64,000 bases of DNA from NCBI GenBank assembly GCA_001683735.1, contig LUGG01000002.1:2790001-2854000 (forward strand), written 5' to 3'. Origin of the DNA: Grifola frondosa. Lineage: Eukaryota; Basidiomycota; Agaricomycetes; Polyporales; Grifolaceae. The position numbers and the translations under genes were made by a program. Of the stretch, positions 26,501 through 41,379 are shown one piece after another. A model generated the notes under the pieces. It made no database searches and was not told the DNA's origin. It saw only the letters and a program-made list of their open reading frames with translations. The stretch's first letter is position 1. Every line of letters begins with the position of its first letter.

Positions 26501-28002
26501 CTTGCTCTGGATACGGTTTAAGTTCTTGTATCCCTTGAAACCCTCTCTAGCCCATTCCGGCAGTGTCTCGATTTGTACGAGCTCAGACGCAGCGGTCGGT
26601 TTCTGTTTGGGAGGGGGGACATGAATCTCCTCATACCCCTTCTTTGCACGTTTGAACGAGCCTTCCGGAAGTTTGCATTTCTTGTTCGACATAAGATGTC
26701 CGCCTTGACTGAACGCCATGCTTTCCAGGTCGACAGTTCTCTTCGGCTGAACGGTAGAACCAGGCGCAAGCGTCGCGGTTTTAGGAACTGCCTCCACCTT
26801 CGGCTTTTCGTCCACATCCATCCTGTCTGTCTTCATCTTCGCTTTCCTGTCCCCAGCAAGCTCCCTCAAGATCCAACCAAGACCCTTCTCCCGCATTGCA
26901 ACTTCGACGTTGACGCGCTCGTCAGCATCGCTACGCATGAGTTTGGTGCACCATACGATGACGTCGCGGTTCTTGACGAATTTGCGAATAACATGGAAGC
27001 TCTGGTACTCGAAGAGCTCCATGAGCTCGTTCTCGCAGTCACGCACATTGGATTCGGAGCCAAGGATTGAGAGCACGGCAGACGCCTTGTCGGCTGCTGT
27101 GACGGGGTCGGGATACACTTCAGATATTTGGCGCTGGACCCAGAAACCGTCGATGGAATGTGGAGGGACAATATCTTTGTCGACATGCATCTTTTCAAGC
27201 TGAGCAGTGATGGATCCTCCGACGACCAATTCCTCCTCTCCTTCTTGGGTCTCCGGAACGGCCTCCGCGCCCTCCTCTGCTTCTTCGTTCTCCTCCTCAG
27301 ACTCCTCACGAATCTCGTAGCCTTCCTCCTCTTCTTCCTCTTCCTCCTCTTCATCAAAAACTACTGCCACACCCATCTCGTCATCAATCTCCGCGTCTTT
27401 GCGTTCCATATCTGGGTCCACTATCTGCTCATCCTCCGCGCCGTAGTCTGTGATTTTCTTCGAGAAGTTGATCAACTGCGAGAAAGATTCGTTGGAAATA
27501 GTACCGAGGACCTCTTCAACCTCCTTCTTCTTGTCGAAGTCCCTCATATTCTCGTTTTTGAGCGTCTCCAGAACAGTGTCTGCAGCACTACGAACGACGT
27601 CCTGCGCCTGGTCGCCCAGTGCCTGATGAACACTAGATAGTATGAGCTCGTAGACTTCTCGAGTTTCCGCAGTCCTTGGCCGGTAAGTTAGACCCTCAAC
27701 GTCTTGTGTGGCCTCGATAATATCAGTATAACCAAAGCGGATGGACTCAGTAGGCCTGCGCTTAGCAAGCTTCTCGTTGCCCTCTTGTCGATCGGCCGCT
27801 TTTCGTTTCTTCTTCTCCATGTCTTTGGGGACCTCTCTCTGGACCCGAGAACCCATCTCTCTAGGGTCAATGCGACCGGCAAGGGAGGTCGGAGCACCAT
27901 CAGGCTCCTTGTCTCGCCGAGGTAACGCGGACCTGTCGCAGTCAGGACAAGGGAAGAAATAGCAGCATAATTGTAGCCAGACAAGTCTCGTCGACCAGAC
28001 AT
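20534..28002 (-). CDS. BRR2: pre-mRNA splicing helicase Brr2 (U5 snRNP)
   Basis: Large multi-exon gene of about 2,100 residues. Brr2 is the Ski2-like DExH helicase that unwinds U4/U6 to activate the spliceosome. It starts [16 protein letters not shown]. The N-terminal region has an acidic run (E-rich, ~27300-27350). The first helicase cassette has [43 protein letters not shown] and [15 protein letters not shown]. The second, pseudo-active cassette has [11 protein letters not shown] and [13 protein letters not shown]. Sec63-type segments follow each, and the C-terminus is a Sec63/FN3 domain with an acidic tail ending SEDDEMEE. Two places need a frame correction: a missing base near 27936 (between LVLTA and the following Arg-rich stretch) and indels at 22608-22635 in the second cassette. 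The gene is essential and single-copy, so these are more likely sequence errors than decay. Confidence 0.94.
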
Positions 28003-28290
28003 CGTGATGGACAGCAAGTAAAGAGATTCAAGAGGGTGCTTGCCGTCGAGTACGACGTTGAGTAAGTATGCCACCTTCTTTTGGAAGGGAGACAAATATT
28101 TGGCTCCTGTGGCAAAATTGTGACATTCGCATCTTTGAAGCAGTCACGGTGTGGTCACGGTCGTGCTCCGTTCATCGTTCAAGCAGAACGTTCAATCGCG
28201 ACCTTGGCGCAGGACCAGCAGCAGCTTCGTCAAGACCACTGCCTAGAAAGAAAACTATTGGAAACTGCGGAGAAGTATTAAGAGTGGACA
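28003..28290. promoter_or_regulatory. shared divergent promoter of BRR2 and CFT1
   Basis: 288 bases separate the ATGs of BRR2 (minus) and CFT1 (plus), two genes of pre-mRNA processing. No clear TATA box is seen in either direction. Confidence 0.5.
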
Positions 28291-31200
28291 ATGCATGCGC
28301 TTCGGCAAGAAATCCTGCCTCCAAGCGGCGTGGAATTTGCTGCATGCTTGAAATTAACCCCTTCCACTCTTCCTGATGGTCCTCGCAGTGCCCAGCAGGC
28401 TGGGCGTGCGCTCTTCAACGTGGTTGTTGCACGTTCCAGTCTGTTGCGCATTTTCGAACTCCGGGAGGAGCCCGCGCCGATTTCTACCCAGAAGGAGGAT
28501 GAGCGGGAGAGACGTGCTAGTGTCCGGAAAGGTACGGAGGCGGTCGAGGGTGAGGTCGAGATGGATGCGTCGGCGAGGGTTTTGTGAATATGGGTTCGGT
28601 CAAGGTGAATTGGATACTCAACCATTTGTCGTCGCGTTACTCCAGACAACAAATGATATGCCAATTTTCATTAATCCTACTTCGTGAGACCTGCGTGCGG
28701 GAGCGCTCAGAATGTTCGCTGACCATTTTCTATCGTCCCGTAGTCCACCGGTCAGAATGGCATGCTTCATCCGCCGAATGTCAATCGTCTTTATCTTGTT
28801 CGGGAGCATCGTCTACATGGGATCGTCACTGGCATTGAGGGCGTTCGCATCGTCACATCAATCGAAGATAAACTCGACGACTCTCGTCTCGTTCAAGGAT
28901 GCGAAGGTGAGTTTAACAGTTTCGGTATAGCTCATACCTAATACCCGTCGTGTCAGGTTGCCCTTCTGGAGTGGTCTGATGTTGTACATGATCTCATGAC
29001 AGTGTCAATACACACTTACGAGCGTGCACCCCAATTGGTACGTTTCTTCTCTCTCTCCCCCTCTTGTCTGGCTGTCTGTTTGAATCGCATTGACCAAGGG
29101 ACCAGATGGCGCTCGATTCTTCCCTTTTTCCGCTCTGAATTACGTGCCGATCCACTCTCTCGTTGTGCAGCACTCTCACTCCCAAGGGATTCATTGGCAA
29201 TTCTGCCATTTTACCAATCTCAGGCCGAACTTGACATAATGGAGCAGGAAACTAGTCAATCTAGGTATGTTTGGAGACACATTATGCGGTCACGAGCTTA
29301 CTAGACGAAGGGATGTGCCATATTCGCCGAGTTTCATCCTGGACTTAGCGACGGATGTGGACGAGCGAATCCGGAATGTGATCGACTTCGCGTTCCTGTC
29401 CGGTTTTAATAACCCTACTGTTGCTGTACTCTGCCAGTTCCAGCAAACCTGGACAGGGTGAGTAACACACCATCACACAATTGTGCATTTACTGACTGAT
29501 GCACCCAGACGTCTGAAAGAGTACAAGGACACCGTAGGATTGTTCATTTTCAGTCTCGATCTTGTTACACACAATTATCCCGTCATCACTGCTGTGGAGG
29601 GCCTCCCGTACGACTGCTTCTCGATCACGCCATGTTCGACGGCGTTTGGGGGCGTGATTGTGCTGGCCAGCAATGCGATCATCTACGTTGACCAGTCCTC
29701 GCGTCGTGTAGTGCTTCCAGCGAACGGTTGGCCACCGCGAGTAAGCGACCTGCCGATGCCTTCGTTGACGTCACAAGAGCAGTTGCGCGATTTGCAGTTG
29801 GAAGGCTCGCGCTCCGTATTTGTAGATGATACGACTCTGCTTGTCGTACTCAAAGATGGGACTGTCTATCCAGTCGAGCTCGTCCTTGATGGCAGATTGG
29901 TCTCGCGATTATCCATGTCGGCCGCATTAGCGCGGACAACCATACCTGCCGTGGTGAGACGAGTACAGGATGACTTTCTATTTATTGGCAGCATCGTCGG
30001 TCCCTCTGTGTTAATGAAAACTGCGCATGTCGAAGAGGACATCATCATCGAGGACGACGCAACGGTGTCAGCTCCGGCGGCTGTTGTGGATTCTGTCAAC
30101 GACATGGATGTGGATGAGGAAGACGAAGGTTGTTTTTATTACTTCGAAGGAGCACGTTATGTGTACTCATGTCGGAAGATTAGATCTCTACGAAAAGTCT
30201 ACCATTACGGAGAAACCTTCTACAAATGGTGTGACGAATGGCTTTACTGCCAACGCGAACAAACGGACAGTCGTACACCTTTCGCTTTGCGACTCGCTGT
30301 TAGCCTATGGTTCCATCTCAGACATGGCTTTTGCTTTAGCCAGGAACGGCGTAAGCCTTGTGTCCTCCTGTTCTCTTTTAATTTTGCATGGAACTGAATG
30401 GATGCACCAGGATCGCGCTGTTCCCGAACTTGTCGCCGCGACTGGCTCCGGTGAACTAGGTGGATTCACTTTATTCCAAGTAAGAATTCCCGAGTTAAGT
30501 CTCGAGTGGTGCATTTATGTAAATTGGTTTTGTTGTTTAGAGGGACTCCCCACACGTACGAAGCGAAAATTGCACGCCATTGGTGGCGCTCGTGGAATGT
30601 GGCTCTTCCTGTTCGGCAAGCGGTCAAAGTCAACGGCTCAACATACGAACGCCCTGCCAATCCCTTCCATTCCGAAAATGATTCGGTCATCATTAGCACG
30701 GACGCGAATCCCTCTCCTGGATTATCTCGGGTAATATATGGATATCATGTCTAGCTGAATGCTCGATTTATTCATGACTGGATCAGATTGCCACTCGAAA
30801 TCCACAGGCCGACATAACTATCACCACTCGAATACCGGGGACTACCATAGGAGCAGCGCCTTTCTTCCAGGGAACCGCCATCCTTCACGTTATGATCAAC
30901 GTAACGAACGTTATTCGAGTTTTAGAACCTGGTATGTCCTGAGAATTGTTTGATAGCTTCTCACACCTTGCGTACTCATCTCTTGTCAGATGGTACCGAA
31001 CGACAGATCATCAAGGACATCGACGGCAGTTCTCCGCGACCCAGGATCAGGTCTTGCAGTATCTGCGACCCTTTCGTGCTCATCATCCGGGAGGACGATT
31101 CGATCGGTTTGTTTATCGGTGAGATAGAGCGTGGTAAGATCAGACGAAAGGATATGTCCCCCATGGGTGAGAAGGTAGGCATAATCCTCTTCCTATGTAC

Positions 31201-33877
31201 CAAGTGGTTTCACAACATGAATCCCAGACGTCGCGATATCTGACTGGTTGCTTCTATACGGACACCAGTGGTGTATTCCAGACGCTTGTGAATGACCAAG
31301 CTCCGGGAATCGAGAATATGACTTCAACACTTCAGGGCGCCATGAATGCCGGAAATAAGAGTCAGTGGCTTATTCTTGTTCGACCGCAAGGCGTCGTCGA
31401 GGTATGTGTGTGCTCATTACTCTTTCCGGTTTCTGACTTCATCTGTCTGACCAGATTTGGACACTGCCCAAATTGACTTTGGCCTTCTCCACCAATCTTA
31501 TCGCTGCTCTAGAACCAGTATTAACAGACTCATACGACCCTCCTGCCCTGTCCTTACCCAGGACCCACCTAGAAAACCATCCGAGCTGGATATCGAACAG
31601 GTGGTGATCGCTCCATTGGGAGAATCATCCCCACGACCCCATCTCATTGTATGTGGGAGTTACTAAGCAGGCCAAAGTTGTCACAATGATTAATGATATC
31701 CTCTAGGTTTTCTTGCGGTCAGGGCAGTTAGCTATCTATGAAGCGCTCATGACATCCCCTCCAGTCGAGCCGCTCCCCTCGACCCGATCTTCGACCCTCC
31801 TCGTGAAGTTCGTAAAGGTGTTGTCTCGGGCTTTCGACATACAACACAGTGAGGAGGTAGAGAGGTCGGTTCTCGCCGAGCAGAAACGAATATCTCGATT
31901 ATTACTGCCTTTCGTTACGTCCCCACACCCGGACAGATGTATTCTGGAGCATTCTTTACTGGTGATCGGCCATGTTGGATCTTGTGCACCGACAAAGGAG
32001 GTGTGAAGGTGCTCCCTTCTGGTCACTCTGTGGTTCACGCTTTTACTGCGTCTTCCCTGTGGGAATCAAAAAGCGATTTCCTGCTATATTCCGACGAAGT
32101 GCGTTCTCGTTCGTGTAGTCGTATGTCATAACTAACCCAGGTAAACGTTGTAGGGTCCTAGCCTTATGGAGTGGATGCCAGAGATTCATCTTGACGATCA
32201 TTTGCCTGCAAGACTTGTTCCGCGCTCTAGAGCGTATTCCAATGTCGTGTACGACGCCTCCACCTCATTGATTGTAGCTGCGTCTTCTCTGCAATCAAAG
32301 TTCGCATCGTACGATGAGGATGGGAATCTTATCTGGGAACCTGACGGTAAGCGCGTTCATGCATTGCATGTAGGGAACCCCTCATAATCATTCTTCTGAA
32401 CAGCTCCGAATATATCTTATCCGCATTGTGAATGCTCTACCTTGGAGCTGGTTTCTCCGGATGGATGGATCACAATGGATGGGTGAGTTGATGCAGTTAT
32501 TACGATGGCGAATCGAAGGTCATTGCTTCTTCAGATTTGAATTTGCGGCAAACGAATTCGTCAACTGTATTGACTCTGTCACTTTGGAGACTATGAGTAC
32601 AGAAACTGGAACGAAGGACTTTATCGCTGTTGGGACCACCCTTAATCGTGGCGAAGATTTGGCCGTGAAAGGCGCGGTGAGCATCCACGGCTAAGCCAAA
32701 TTGATTATGTCTAACAGCAACCAGGTGTACATCTTTGAAATTGTTGAAGTCGTTGCCGATCAAAGTACCAACGTGAAGCGGTGGTACAGGTTGAAGCTTC
32801 AATGTAGAGATGAGGCTAAAGGGCCTGTCTCAGCACTTTGCGGTATGGATGGCTATCTAGTTTCATCTATGGGCCAAAAGGTACTGAATGCAAATTCACA
32901 TGTTCGATGGCTAACTGTGTACGTTTAGATTTTCGTTCGAGCCTTTGATTTGGATGAGCGACTGGTTGGCGTCGCATTTTTGGATGTTGGCGTTTATGTT
33001 ACATCTGTGCGAGCGGTCAAGAACCTACTCGTCATTGGGGATGCGGTGAAGAGTGTATGGTTTGTTGCATTCCAGGTATGAAATTGCTTGATTTAACGTC
33101 CTTCCCTCGCTTATTATTCTAGTAGGAAGACCCATACAAACTCGTGATTCTCGGGAAAGATCCATACTACTCTTGCATTACAAAAGCAGATCTTTTCTTC
33201 GCCGATGGACGGCTGTCAATCGTAAGCTGCGACGAAGACGGGATTATGAGATTGTACGACTACGATCCCCACGGTCCGCATTGTTCTTCAATATCCTCGG
33301 TGTTACGAAATAAATCTGAATCTTTGTAGATCCGGAATCAAAGAATGGCCAACCTCCTCCGTCGGACTGAGTTCCACGGACAGACAGAATACAGGGCTTC
33401 TCTTCTTGTGGCACATAGGCCGAAAGGTGTAGATATGGACATACCGCAAGTGAAGTTGATCTGTGGTACGCAGGCCCGTCACGTTTCGTTAAGGGCTCAC
33501 TGATTTATGACATGCAGGATCAATCGATGGCTCTGTATCATCATTAACCTACGTAGATGAGCCCTCTTTCAAGAGACTTCATCTTCTTCAGGGTCAATTG
33601 CTTCGTACTGTACAGCATGTGGCTGCACTCAATCCGAAAGCATTCAGGTCAGCACATCTGTCATTTCTACAGACACGTACATTAGATCTAATATCGAGGC
33701 AGGATGGTGCGAAATGATCATGTATCGAGGCCACTCTCAAAAGGGATCCTCGATGGTAACCTACTAGCGACCTTTGAGGACCTTCCAGTTACCCGCCAGA
33801 ACGAAGTCACCCGTCAAATCGGAACAGACAGGGCGACTATTCTCAAGGATTGGTCGAGTTTTGGGTCGGTTTGGTGA
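28291..33877 (+). CDS. CFT1: cleavage and polyadenylation factor subunit Cft1 (CPSF160)
   Basis: Multi-exon gene of about 1,400 residues, starting MHALRQEILPPSGVEFAA. Cft1 is the large beta-propeller scaffold of the mRNA 3'-end processing complex and helps recognise the poly(A) signal. Recognisable blocks include RLYLVREHRLHGIVTG, EWSDVVHDLMTVSIHTYE, RADPLSRCAALSLPRDSLAI, SFILDLATDVDERIRNVIDF, then the middle VFLRSGQLAIYEALM and, in the C-terminal CPSF-A region, MYSGAFFTGDRPCWIL, LVSSMGQKIFVRAFDLD, SRPLSKGILDGNLL and the end KDWSSFGSVW. At least four single-base breaks interrupt the frame (near 28568, 28879, 31557-31559 and 33352). Flanking protein sequence continues in the shifted frame each time, so the gene model has to bridge them. 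Confidence 0.93.
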
Positions 33878-34564
33878 TTGTACCGTATAGTACTTAGTTC
33901 TGTATCTATAGAAATACTATGTTTTCGTAATCTCTTTATCTATTCAATGAGGTACGTCCCGCCTGAAACTTGAGAACATGATCTGCAGATTGGCCGTAAA
34001 ACGCCGTTTGAGCCGCACCGTATACTGCCAGCATGCCATGAACCAAAGGTTCCCGTGCGGTTATTCAACCGGATCACTTGCCAACCGCAGTGGCCGTAAC
34101 CTCGCGACTTCTTCATGCTACCAATCACACTCCCCTGGCTACACTTGTTATAGGCGCAGTCCATGTCGCGACATTGGTGTAAACGGTCTCCTCGCTATCA
34201 AAGTGGATCGTCTGAACCCCTTTTGGCTTGACTTCGAACGCAGAAGTCAAACAAAGTCCGCGTTCTCGCGGTATGACGACTGTGAGTCTCTAATAGTTGC
34301 TACGTCACTAAAAGGAACCTGATTCTTATCATTGAAGCCTGAAGATGGATGCTTATTGCAGCATGCATCTGCGTAAAAATTACCTGCGCATGTCTGATGT
34401 TCCCGACAGCCTGTGGCATGTGAGCACGAGTCGAACCAGTTGGCCCGCATGTTCTCCAAATGGCAGACTCGTGTCGAGAACATGCGCCTTGTTCGCACCT
34501 TGAGTCCCCTTGACTTCCTATAAGTTCCTCCAGTCTGTCTCGCCCTCGGTGGTGATGGTGCACA
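33878..34564. other. intergenic, no gene recognised
   Basis: 687 bases between CFT1 and the next plus-strand gene. Open frames on both strands show no recognisable protein. Confidence 0.5.
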
Positions 34565-36321
34565 ATGCTCTCCTCACTTGGTCTCGATTCCAAAGGCTCC
34601 GGTCGCAACACTCGTAACGGCCCCGCTAGAGTGAGTCCATCAGAATATTTAAGCTGCAATAATGCTGAGTCATTCTCGTTGTGCAGTACTTCACCGACGT
34701 CCCTCGAGGGTTCTCGGTCCACGTCTTCAAGAATCCAACGCTCTCTGCTTACCCTCATACTGCTACGGCGAAGTTCGACTTTGGTCAAAGTCGGCCTCCT
34801 GTCGGCAATGTTTGGGCAAAGCAGTCGGGATATCCACACATCTGGAGTCAGAGCGGAAATCTTCCTTGGTTACTGCTGACCGACGTCTAGCACACCCTGT
34901 TAGACCACTTGATATAAAACCCTCGAACCCACAGAAAAGCTATGGGATTTACCCTAGCTTGTCTAGCGACATGTATATTTATGAACGGTCTGTCTCCTCG
35001 GTGTCTGATGGCTTGGCTAGCTCCCCATCATCATCTAGCTCCGACTCTGATATCTTTCCGGAGTCTGCCGCTTTCGCTTCACTAGAAATTTCTTCTACCC
35101 GTGCCAGTAGTAGCACGGAGACGTTGGAAACCACCGCTCTCACCATTCAGAGCAGCGCCCCACATACAACAAACTCTGCGCCTCTTGCCCCTTCCCGAAC
35201 AACAGCTTCCTCGATGTCCTCTCGTGTTACGCAAAACAGCACAGTTTATGCTCCCGAAAGCGGTCTCAAAGCCATTGTCCCTGCCACCCCTGCATTTCCC
35301 ATCCAACTCACTCACGTCGACATAATTTCCGATAGCGATAGCGACAGCGATACTGCTGTCTCCGATCCCTCTCTTGACGAGAACATGATTGACTCACTCG
35401 GCGTTCACCGTTCCTCCGACACTAGGAGAGGCAATGAGAGACAGGTTGTGCGCACCGCTGCACCTATACCCTCCAGGAGGGATGCGGATGCACGCCCCAG
35501 TGAAAAGCCGTCTTCTCGCAGCACAGACGACGCACGAAATGGATCTGTGACATCCCGAAATGATGGCCGATCGTCAGGTCCCCGCGCCCCTCCAGGACTA
35601 CAGGCAACCATCATTCCGGGGCTCGACGGGGAATCCTCTCGTGCGACGACAAGACCCGTTGCCTCGAACTCCTCGGATGTGCGCCAAGGGCAGCGACCTG
35701 GTTCTCCAATAAGGATGACTTCCAGTAACCGACCAGTTGACATCCCTTCGCCTCCCGCGTTGCCCCATCCGAATGAGGGAAAGAAGACTTCTGCTAATTC
35801 ACCTACGTCGTCACCGCCCAAGAAGGTTAGTCGGACGAATTCGTCTGCCCCATCTGCACCCGTCACCATGGATGCAGCGCTCATAGTGGCGACCAAACGC
35901 TGTGTTCGTTGGACCGAGAACCTTGTATGTCCATCCCCTGTGCCGCCAGAGGAGCGCAGAAAGGGATGGTTTAATCGCCGCGGGTAAGCGTCTTGATGCC
36001 GATACACATTGTTGTGACCAGCCTTACATCTGTCAATGTTCACAGTGACCAATTATGGACTAACGACGGGAGGTATAAATCTCCGGAGGCGGGACAGGAA
36101 TACCCACCGGATCTCTCCGTGAGTGCTTGGTTGGAACAAGTTACACCGCGTCTGACCAAAAACTACAGTTGTACCCTGAACCTAATATGGGATGGATGAA
36201 CGAGGAGGGAGTGCGAATAGACATGGAGCACCGTCTCATTCCTAAACGCCCCTACGTTCCGCTCTCAAGCGCCCAAAACTTCCATGATATATTATGTTGT
36301 CCACCGTTTGGTGGAAGATAA
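34565..36321 (+). CDS. uncharacterised conserved Ser-rich protein
   Basis: Five exons, about 490 residues. Exon 1 begins MLSSLGLDSKGSG; exon 2 has YFTDVPRGFSVHVFKNPTLS; a 44-base intron (donor GTCAGAG, acceptor GTCTAG, about 34833-34888) restores the frame to HPVRPLDIKPSNPQK. The long middle is Ser/Thr/Pro-rich with an acidic SDSDSDSD run. The C-terminal ~100 residues look strongly conserved: KRCVRWTENLVCPSPVP, ERRKGWFNRRG, DQLWTNDGRYKSPEAGQEYP, YPEPNMGWMNEEGVRIDMEH, RLIPKRPYVPLSS. I believe this C-terminus is shared by basidiomycete hypothetical proteins, but I know no function. No signal peptide or membrane segment is obvious. Confidence 0.75.
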
Positions 36322-36427
36322 GTCCGCATCTATTATATTCGTAGGCTGCATTGATTATTTTTCTAACTTCCCAGAGGAGGCATCATACTATATGTAGGTA
36401 GTAGAATAGTTAAGGATACAACTGTAG

Positions 36428-39760
<3,333 letters not shown>

Positions 39761-40000
39761 CACCCACAGATATTATGTGCTGCAATTTGAGGCGTGATGG
39801 CTGAGCGGGCGCTGGCTCTCTGATGGTTTAGAACAAGGCACGCGCGACGCGTAGAACGCGGTTCGCGTGGAATGGAATTCGTCACGATCACGTGGCATCA
39901 GTCACTCCACAAACACGACTGTGACCTTTAGCAGTATTCAGCTCTACTTCTAGGCGTCATTCTACTGTGTCTGTGCTCTCTTTCGTTGCTTCCAGTGACA
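39761..40000. promoter_or_regulatory. shared divergent promoter of the RecQ helicase and GPN2
   Basis: 240 bases between two divergent ATGs. GC-rich CGCG blocks occur around 39840-39870; no TATA box was seen. Confidence 0.45.
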
Positions 40001-41194
40001 ATGCCTTTTGGAGAGGTTATTTGCGGGTCTCCAGGCAGCGGGAAGTCCACGTACTGCTATGGCAAATATCAACTCTTCACTGCTTTCACCGTCCTATATC
40101 TGTGGTGAACCTCGACCCTGCAAACGAAACGATCCCATATCCGTGCGCTATCGATATCTCATCTCTCATCACTCTTGAAGATGCTATGAATGAACACGAA
40201 CTCGGCCCCAACGGTGGGATGCTCTATTGTATGGAATACCTCGAGGCAAACTACGATTGGCTTGAGGAGCGTCTCAAGGAGCTCGGAAGTGACGAATACA
40301 TACTCTTCGACCTCCCAGGTCAAGTAGAATTGAGTACCAATCATCTGAGTGTAAAGAATATTGTGCACAAGCTGACGAAGAGTGGCTACCGGGTGCGTGG
40401 TCACGACGATCTTCATATTTGGACTGACCAGGAGTTTTGTTAGTTAGCTGCGGTCCATCTCTGCGACGCACACTACGTAACGGATGCCTCAAAGTATATA
40501 TCTGTTCTCATGCTGGCTTTAAGGGTCATGCTTCACCTCGAGCTCCCGCATGTCAATGTTCTATCGAAGGTTGACCTCATTCAGCAGTATGGCGACCTTG
40601 GTATATCTTCATGCAGGCCCCATGAGCATTTCATTCATGTTCTATCTATTCAGACTTCAATCTGGACTTCTATACCGAAGTCCAGGATCTTTCCTACCTT
40701 GAAAATGCTCTGTCGTCTTCATCACCTCGATACGCTGCGCTCAACATGGCGATATGTTCTCTGATCGAAGACTACGGACTCGTTGGTTTTGAAACACTCG
40801 CAGTGGAGGTACGTTTCGTGAGCCCTGTCTTGATCGGTATTTAACGCACTTATAGGATAAGGAATCCATGCTACATCTCACACGTGTTATTGATAAAGCA
40901 ACAGGATGCGTTTTCGTCCCACCGGCAGATGCAACACAACCCCCAGATACGATAGATGCCGCGGGTGTGGCATCAGTGCGACGTCCAAATCAATACGCGC
41001 TGTTTTCGAGTGCCGCTGGGCCTGTCCTTGGGCCTCGTAGTGATGTGCGAGATGTTCAGGAGAGGTGGTTAGATGCGCGAGAACAGTGGGATGCTTGGGA
41101 GAAAGCGCAATGGCGAAAGGAAGGTCAAATGGTTCAAGAGGAGGCGGCGAGGAAGAGCAATAAGCTTAAGATCAGAGAGAGAAATAGGACGTAA
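40001..41194 (+). CDS. GPN2: GPN-loop GTPase 2
   Basis: Four exons, about 345 residues. Exon 1 begins [19 protein letters not shown], with the P-loop near residue 9, then [17 protein letters not shown], the family-defining GPN loop in [16 protein letters not shown], and the G3 motif FDLPGQVEL. Later exons give [13 protein letters not shown] (base-recognition motif) and a charged C-terminus ending [11 protein letters not shown] GTPases act as dimers in the assembly and nuclear import of RNA polymerase II and III. One base is missing around 40084-40086: the frame must shift between LFTA and [10 protein letters not shown], with no intron possible. Both sides of the break are well conserved, so a sequence error is likely. 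Confidence 0.93.
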
Positions 41195-41379
41195 TTAGCA
41201 TACGCTTTTGTTGAAAGGCTTGCAGTCTAATGTACAACATAATAATTTGTAAGACGAAATATGTATGTCGTCTATACGTGAAATACATGCCTTCCAAATA
41301 TGGCTTGGTGGGGGACTAGAGCCTGGTTCCTGTGTATGACACGTCGTCCGCAGAACACAGTTGCATTCTGTATACCACC

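Noticed and set aside
27300..27355. Acidic repeat (Glu run) in BRR2 as a microsatellite of interest
   Set aside because: It is an ordinary acidic low-complexity stretch in the N-terminal region, in frame, and common in this protein family.
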